The position numbers were made by a program, and so were the translations under genes. Source: Gammaproteobacteria bacterium (lineage in GTDB: Bacteria; Pseudomonadota; Gammaproteobacteria; Diplorickettsiales; Diplorickettsiaceae). Taken from it: DNA of 58,959 nucleotides. The notes below the pieces were generated by a model. It worked only from the letters and a program-made list of their open reading frames with translations, had not been told where the DNA came from and searched no databases. The stretch is taken from contig VBOA01000011.1 of the NCBI GenBank assembly GCA_005877695.1, positions 256,002 through 314,960 of the forward strand. The letters run 5' to 3'. Positions 53,767 to 58,959 of this stretch are shown piece by piece; positions within the stretch are counted from its first letter, which is position 1; the number at the start of each line of letters is the position of its first letter.

Positions 53767-56048
53767 GGCGCGCCTCTACTGGATGAGAGTGGTAGTGGTA
53801 ATTCATTTTGTGGATTGGTTTTAAAACCTAAGAAAATACGGGTAGCAAAAAGGCTGATCGCAACGATGAGATAGCATAACAGCGTTGTTAAAGGATGTTG
53901 TTGAAAGGTGACAGTTTGATAAAATAAAGTTGCCACAGCATAGGCAATTCCAGTACTCCATAGCATAGAAAAATAAGCCCAAGCGCTACCAATCTCGCGT
54001 TTCATGACTGCCATCGTCGAAATACAAGGAAAATACAATAAAATAAACAGTAAATAAGAAAACGCAGCGAGTTTTCCAGAAAAATAATATGACATTACCC
54101 CATACACTCCTTTTGTCACTTCGGGTGCTTCCGCTTTGAGTGCCATTGGATTGGTTAAGGTCTTACCTAAATCATGTAGATTTTTAGGAATAGATAACAC
54201 AGCGGTTTTTAGTTCATCGCTGATCGTCGACTGTTCAGCTTGCTCAGTTAACTGACCGACTTGTGAATATAAAGTATTTAATGTGCCCACAACGACTTCT
54301 TTGGCTAATAAACCCGTGGCTAAACCAACTGTAGCGGGCCAATTGTTATTTTGTATGCCCATAGGTGCAAACAGCGGTGTGATGGTTTTTCCAATACTGG
54401 ATAATAAGGAATGCTGATTGGCTTCGCCGCTGATGAGTCGGCCATGGGCGCTAATCGTATTCAGACACCCTATCAATATACAAATAGGAATAATAAAACG
54501 ACCGGCTTTAAATAAAAATAGTTTCAAACGCTGCCAAGTACTTCTAAAAATAGAACGCCAATGCGGCCAGTGATAGGTGGGTAATTCTAAGATCATCGGC
54601 GTAGGTTCTGCTTTTAAGGTGGTAGAACGTAATAATAAACCAGTGAAAATGGCGGTTAATATACCGATGCTATATAACGCGAAAATGATCAGCGCCCCGC
54701 CTTGTGGAAAAAAAGCGCTAACGAATAATGTATAGACAGTAAGACGTGCGCCACAAGACATAAAAGGAGCCATCATCACTGTTAAAATACGGTCCCGTGG
54801 TGAAGCTAAGGTACGCGTCGCCATCACCGTCGGGACATTACAACCAAAACCTACAATTAAAGGAACAAAGGCTTTTCCAGGTAAACCGATGGCGCCCATT
54901 AATTTATCGACTACAAATGCTGCGCGCGCCATGTAACCTGAATCTTCTAATAACGATAAAAATAAGAACATGGCACCGATGACCGGGATAAAACTGAGTG
55001 TGGTATTAATGCCTTTACCTAAACCATTGGCAATTAATGCAATCAGCCAAACGGGTAAATGTAATGGCGTGAGTAGCTGGATGCTGCCATGGATGAACAA
55101 CGCGGTGCTACCGATATCAAAAAAATCTTGAAAAGCTCCGCCGACATTAATGGCAAATAAAAAGAGTGTGTACATGACTAACAAGAAAATCGGAATACCT
55201 AACCATCGATGCAAAATAATCCGATCAAGCCGCGAGGTAAATGTTGTATTTGATATATCGGTAATTAAGCTTTGTTTTAATAGCGATTGTATCCAAGTAT
55301 AACGTGCATCGGCTATCAACAAATCAATTTCTTCATTCAATTGAGTTTTAAGTCGTTGTAACAGTGATTGTGTATATGCGCGTTCTTCTGGAGTGGTATA
55401 GTTGCAGGCGATGGCGTCATCTTCTAATAGGCGGCAAGCTAACCAAGATTTTGGCACTGTTGTGGTGGACAATTTTTCGGTAAGTGTTTGCAGCGCATTT
55501 TGTAATAAAGGTTCAAACGAATAAGGTAGCTGAGTGGACGGGATAAGGTTTGTCGATACGGCATGACGTAATTCTTCAATGCCGAGGCCACGAATGGCTG
55601 TTAAAGGAATGATTGGGCAGTTTAAAGAGCGACTTAACTGTGGGATGTTGATATGAATACCGCGTTGTTTAGCTATATCCATCATATTGAGTGCGATAAT
55701 AACCGGTATCTGCATTTCTAAGAGTTGTGCAGTTAAATACAGTTGTCGTTCGAGATTACTGGCATCTACTACGTTAATAACCAGATCAGGACGATTATTG
55801 ACTAGGTAATTGCAGGCGATACATTCATCCATCGCACAATTATTAGCGACGACACTTAAGGAATAAGTCCCTGGGAGATCAACCATTTCATAAGTGTCGT
55901 TGCCAACATTAAAATAACCACTTTTTTGTTCAACAGTGACGCCTGCCCAGTTACCTACTTTTTGTCGACTGCCAGTCAGCGTATTAAAAATAACGGTTTT
56001 ACCGCAATTGGGATTACCTGCTATGGCAATAATTTTATTTTTTGACAT
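53763..56048 (-). CDS. feoB: Ferrous iron transporter FeoB
   Basis: The 761-residue inner-membrane Fe2+ permease. The N-terminal G domain has G1 GNPNCGKT (residues 11-18), G2-region WAGVTVEQKSG, G3 DLPGTYSL and G4 NMMD. The membrane part carries the two Gate motifs (FVPLIVGFGCNVPTVMATRT and GLLAKEVVVGTL). It lies 11 bases after feoA and is transcribed with feoA and feoC from a Fur-controlled promoter. Confidence 0.97.
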   Translation of the reverse strand: MSKNKIIAIAGNPNCGKTVIFNTLTGSRQKVGNWAGVTVEQKSGYFNVGNDTYEMVDLPGTYSLSVVANNCAMDECIACNYLVNNRPDLVINVVDASNLERQLYLTAQLLEMQIPVIIALNMMDIAKQRGIHINIPQLSRSLNCPIIPLTAIRGLGIEELRHAVSTNLIPSTQLPYSFEPLLQNALQTLTEKLSTTTVPKSWLACRLLEDDAIACNYTTPEERAYTQSLLQRLKTQLNEEIDLLIADARYTWIQSLLKQSLITDISNTTFTSRLDRIILHRWLGIPIFLLVMYTLFLFAINVGGAFQDFFDIGSTALFIHGSIQLLTPLHLPVWLIALIANGLGKGINTTLSFIPVIGAMFLFLSLLEDSGYMARAAFVVDKLMGAIGLPGKAFVPLIVGFGCNVPTVMATRTLASPRDRILTVMMAPFMSCGARLTVYTLFVSAFFPQGGALIIFALYSIGILTAIFTGLLLRSTTLKAEPTPMILELPTYHWPHWRSIFRSTWQRLKLFLFKAGRFIIPICILIGCLNTISAHGRLISGEANQHSLLSSIGKTITPLFAPMGIQNNNWPATVGLATGLLAKEVVVGTLNTLYSQVGQLTEQAEQSTISDELKTAVLSIPKNLHDLGKTLTNPMALKAEAPEVTKGVYGVMSYYFSGKLAAFSYLLFILLYFPCISTMAVMKREIGSAWAYFSMLWSTGIAYAVATLFYQTVTFQQHPLTTLLCYLIVAISLFATRIFLGFKTNPQNELPLPLSSSRGAP

Positions 56049-56059
56049 AAGTTGCTTAT

Positions 56060-56308
56060 TTAGTTTGAATATTCCACATAAATATGACAGGCTTCAGTAG
56101 CGCGTAAACTAAAATGACTCCCTAATATTTGTAATTGTAAAGGATCACCCAGCGGTGCACGTCGAATCAAGGTAATGATAATTTGTCGGGTTATGCCTAG
56201 ATGTTGGAGTAGTTTGCGACAGCGTGGAGCGATATCAGGACTGAAGCCCACGACTCTAGCAGATTGTCCTGGTTGGAGTAGCGTGAGTGGGATAGACTCA
56301 ATAAGCAT
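56060..56308 (-). CDS. feoA: Ferrous iron transport protein FeoA
   Basis: An 82-residue SH3-like protein that assists FeoB. It has the expected IPLTLLQPGQSARVVGFSP start, the central IRRAPLGDPLQLQILGSHFSLR and the final YVEYSN. It is first in feoABC; a Fur box lies 10 bases upstream of its start codon. Confidence 0.93.
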   Translation of the reverse strand: MLIESIPLTLLQPGQSARVVGFSPDIAPRCRKLLQHLGITRQIIITLIRRAPLGDPLQLQILGSHFSLRATEACHIYVEYSN

Positions 56309-56317
56309 AAATATTTT

Positions 56318-56336
56318 AAATGAGAATCATTACTAT
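56318..56336 (-). promoter_or_regulatory. Fur box upstream of feoABC
   Basis: AAATGAGAATCATTACTAT contains the inverted core ATGAGAATCATTA, matching the Fur operator (ATGATAATCATTA) at 12 of 13 positions. It lies between feoA and murE, close to the feoA start, consistent with iron repression of feoABC. Confidence 0.75.
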
Positions 56337-56384
56337 TTATAATAGAGGTTTTTTTACACTGAAGCAAGGTTTAATCGATCCTAG

Positions 56385-57884
56385 ATGGATGAGTCGTTTT
56401 TTATGCATTTAAGTCAGTTATTAATGGGGATGGACGTTCCCATAACGCAGGATCCAATCATTAAAGGGCTATGCCAAGATAGTCGCCAACTGCAAGCAGG
56501 GGATTTATTCTTTGCTTATCCAGGATTAGGTAATGATGGACGGTTTTTTATAGCAGATGCAATTGCTAAAGGGGCAGCGGCTATTTTATTTGAACAGGAG
56601 GAGAGTGCGGTTGATGTGAATTCTGCGCCGATTCCAATACTTCCTGTTCGTCATTTAACGCGCCAACTTGGACCGATCGCCGCGTGTTTTTATGATTACC
56701 CGAGTCGTTATTTACCAGTCATTGGTATTACTGGGACTAATGGTAAAACTTCGTGTACGCATTTTTTAGCGGATAGTTTACAACAGTTACAAAAACCCTG
56801 TGGCGTTATCGGGACCTTAGGTAATGGTTTCTATGGCGATTTGAAACCCGGTCAGTTAACCACACCGGATGCCATCGAATTACAACAATTATTAGCCAAT
56901 TTTCGGGATAAACAAGCACAGGCTGTGGTTATGGAAGTTTCTTCGCATCGATTGGCACAACAACGTTTAAATGGAACTGAATTTTCTGTTGCGGCATTTA
57001 CCAATTTAACGCGGGATCATCTTGATTATCATGGAACGATGTCTGCTTACGCGCAGGCGAAGCGTTCTTTTTTTGATTTACCGGGTGTGCAGCAGGCGAT
57101 ATTAAATGCAGACGATCCTTACGCACAACAATGGTTAACTGAACTTGCCGAGCAATTACCCGTCTATGCTTATTCTTTACATAAGCCCCAAGCAGCCTGG
57201 TCACATATTCCCCATGTGAGTGTAAAAAAATTTGAATTTAATCAGCAGGGTTTACAGGCCGAGATTGATACGCCCTGGGGTGAAGTGTTCATCGAAAATC
57301 CTTTTTTGCTGGGGCAGTTTAATTTAAGTAATTTGTTGCTTGTATTGACACTATTAAAAAGTTTACATTTTTCTTTAGCAGAAATTTCGCAGGTGATATC
57401 AAAACTAAAGGGTATAAAAGGACGTATGCAAGCGTTTCATAGCGCTGGAAAACCCTTAGTCGTTGTTGATTATGCACATACACCCGATGCATTGCAGCAG
57501 GTTTTGCGTGCTTTACGCCCCCATTGCCCAAATGGCGAATTATATTGTTTATTTGGATGTGGAGGTGATCGAGATAAAGGAAAGCGGCCGTTAATGGCAG
57601 AGATTGCTGAACAAGAAGCCGACCAAATCATTTTAACCAGTGATAATCCACGCAATGAAGATCCCTTACAAATTTTGCAAGCTATTCAACAGGGCTTCAG
57701 ACATAAAAAAATGTTGTATTGTGAGCCGGATAGACAGCGGGCGATCGCTTATGCCTTAGCCACCGCTCAGGCAAACGATGTCGTATTAATTGCAGGTAAA
57801 GGACACGAGGCCTATCAGTTAGTTAAAGGTATCCAATATCCTTTTGACGATGCGCTGGAAGTACAACGACTATTAAATGTGTAA
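56385..57884 (+). CDS. murE: UDP-MurNAc-L-Ala-D-Glu:meso-DAP ligase MurE
   Basis: Adds the third amino acid of the peptidoglycan stem peptide. Motifs: ATP loop GITGTNGKTS (about residue 116), TTPDAIELQ, MEVSSHRLAQQR and GCGGDRDKGKRPLM. The substrate-selecting motif DNPRNEDP (Asp420) has the Arg that identifies meso-diaminopimelate users. The start could also be the ATG six codons later (MHLSQLL). murF follows after 212 bases of non-coding sequence, part of the mur/dcw cluster. Confidence 0.96.
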   Translation: MDESFFMHLSQLLMGMDVPITQDPIIKGLCQDSRQLQAGDLFFAYPGLGNDGRFFIADAIAKGAAAILFEQEESAVDVNSAPIPILPVRHLTRQLGPIAACFYDYPSRYLPVIGITGTNGKTSCTHFLADSLQQLQKPCGVIGTLGNGFYGDLKPGQLTTPDAIELQQLLANFRDKQAQAVVMEVSSHRLAQQRLNGTEFSVAAFTNLTRDHLDYHGTMSAYAQAKRSFFDLPGVQQAILNADDPYAQQWLTELAEQLPVYAYSLHKPQAAWSHIPHVSVKKFEFNQQGLQAEIDTPWGEVFIENPFLLGQFNLSNLLLVLTLLKSLHFSLAEISQVISKLKGIKGRMQAFHSAGKPLVVVDYAHTPDALQQVLRALRPHCPNGELYCLFGCGGDRDKGKRPLMAEIAEQEADQIILTSDNPRNEDPLQILQAIQQGFRHKKMLYCEPDRQRAIAYALATAQANDVVLIAGKGHEAYQLVKGIQYPFDDALEVQRLLNV

Positions 57885-58096
57885 TTATCCGTCAATAATA
57901 TTAAACTTACTCAATGATATTTGTTATTGTCCATGCTATCCCTTTAACTTAATATATACAAGTTTCGCGGAAAAAATTTTCTAAACTAAGGGTTATCAAT
58001 CTTAGACCTGCGTGAATGGGTCTTGGTCGCTATTAGTTTTTATAGTCTTTTGATTGGCGAGATTACTAATAGAATTAGCTTTTTTATGGTTATTTT

Positions 58097-58959
58097 GTGA
58101 AATTATCGACACTTGCTGAAAAACTTAATGGAAAGTTATTAGGTCCAGATGCGAATTATACTGAAGTGAGTTTGGATACGCGCAGCATAAAACTGAACGA
58201 CCTTTTTATTGCTATTCGCGGCGAAAGGTTTGATGGACATGATTTTATCGAACTTGCTAAACAGCGCGGCGCTGCAGCGGCGCTTGTTGATCATGTGATA
58301 GACATCGATTTTCCTTTAGTACTCGTTCAGGACACAAGAAAAGCCTTAGGAGAATTAGCTAAACAACATCGCCAGCAATTTTCGATTCCTATTATCGCGT
58401 TAACCGGTAGCTCTGGTAAAACCACGACTAAAGAAATGATTCGATCGATTTTGGCTGAAGCGGGAGCCGTATTAACTAATTTCAAAAATTATAATAATGA
58501 CATCGGTGTGCCTTTAACCTTATTGAAGTTAACGGCGGAGCATCGTTATGCCGTGATCGAAATGGGTGCGAATCATCCTGGAGAAATTGCGTACTTAAGC
58601 CAGATCACGCAACCAAATGTTGGTTTGGTTACCAATATTGGACCAGCACATTTGCAAGGGTTTGGATCCATGACCGGCGTTGCGCATGCGAAGTCAGAAA
58701 TTTTTTCTAGTTTGACTAAAGAGGGTATTGCTATCATTAATGCCGATGATAAGTTTACCGATGTTTTGCAAAAAGCCAGCTCTGCTTTTCGTCGTGTAAG
58801 TTTTGGTTTATCCGAGGCCTACGATTTTTTTGCCACTGACATCCAAATGGATGCCGACGGCAAAGCAAGCTTTTTATTGTATGCACCGAACGGAAAAGAA
58901 ATGATGCTGAGCTTAAATTTACCTGGCCGGCATCATGTGATGAATGCTTTAGCCGCTGC
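58097..58959 (+). CDS. murF: UDP-MurNAc-tripeptide:D-Ala-D-Ala ligase MurF (partial)
   Basis: The reading frame begins with a GTG and runs off the window after 287 codons, about 60 percent of the usual length. It shows the N-terminal domain motif SLDTRSIKLNDLFIAIRGERFDG, the ATP loop TGSSGKTTTKEM (about residue 104), NYNNDIGVPLTLL, IEMGANHPGEI and TNIGPAHLQGFG. The GTG start lacks a strong ribosome site but there is no in-frame ATG upstream that fits the family's N-terminus. It adds D-Ala-D-Ala to the MurE product. Confidence 0.95.
   Translation, partial: MKLSTLAEKLNGKLLGPDANYTEVSLDTRSIKLNDLFIAIRGERFDGHDFIELAKQRGAAAALVDHVIDIDFPLVLVQDTRKALGELAKQHRQQFSIPIIALTGSSGKTTTKEMIRSILAEAGAVLTNFKNYNNDIGVPLTLLKLTAEHRYAVIEMGANHPGEIAYLSQITQPNVGLVTNIGPAHLQGFGSMTGVAHAKSEIFSSLTKEGIAIINADDKFTDVLQKASSAFRRVSFGLSEAYDFFATDIQMDADGKASFLLYAPNGKEMMLSLNLPGRHHVMNALAA

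Noticed and set aside
1..58959. CRISPR arrays, insertion sequences, integrases or prophage genes
   Set aside because: No regularly spaced repeats, transposase or integrase motifs or terminal inverted repeats were seen by reading; the accessory genes look like effectors and remnants.

Overview
The window is a low-GC, gene-dense chromosomal segment of a gammaproteobacterium. It most resembles an intracellular member of the Legionellales (Coxiellaceae/Diplorickettsiaceae, for example a Rickettsiella- or Diplorickettsia-like genome); I infer this from gene content and could not test it by search. Pointers are a CBU_0585-type small protein next to rpoH, ankyrin-containing proteins, several large eukaryotic-effector-like proteins of unknown family, many decaying genes, and a recurring promoter signature that matches the PmrA box of Legionella and Coxiella effector genes.

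Layout. 1-1893: end of an OPT-type transporter, an Nramp-like metal transporter behind a Fur box, and tRNA-Lys. 2090-8160: an accessory, decaying region with ankyrin pseudogenes, two paralogous unknown proteins, small membrane and lipoproteins, frameshifted genes and a secreted protein. 8182-11768: metE-metF under a promoter, a SAM-II-like riboswitch and an overlapping antiterminator/terminator. 11964-17211: a membrane protein, ctpA, a gpmI that has lost its catalytic serine motif, and a MATE exporter. 17379-18866: a coiled-coil effector candidate. 18932-24191: envelope cluster rodA-mltB-rlpA-GT87-lgt. 24385-33245: housekeeping genes (L,D-transpeptidase, DUF155, HU-like protein, zapE, hydrolase, ABC exporter with an inserted RHH pair, hemH, a DUF1704 peptidase). 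33295-40081: two giant divergent effector candidates. 40136-45518: a DNA glycosylase, rpoH operon, ispG and a second L,D-transpeptidase. 45563-49105: an astacin-like membrane protease and a duplicated membrane protein. 49146-58959: Mth938-like protein, an apparently exported peptide deformylase, recJ, dusA, feoABC behind a Fur box, murE and the start of murF.

How the parts fit together. Two signals stand out. First, seven unrelated or paralogous unknown genes (and weakly an eighth) share one promoter plan: two TTAA-core 9-mers in direct repeat with an 11-bp period, then 7 bp (8 in one case) and a -10 hexamer. Housekeeping neighbours do not show it. This suggests a PmrA-controlled set of type IV secretion effectors, including two predicted metalloproteases (a gluzincin-like enzyme with ankyrin repeats and an astacin-like enzyme), both with multi-pass membrane domains. 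Second, metE carries a SAM-II-class aptamer whose 3' tail is also one strand of an antiterminator, giving a complete transcription-attenuation switch. The remaining genes form ordinary envelope, iron-uptake and central-metabolism modules, with iron regulation visible as Fur boxes in front of feoA and the Nramp gene.
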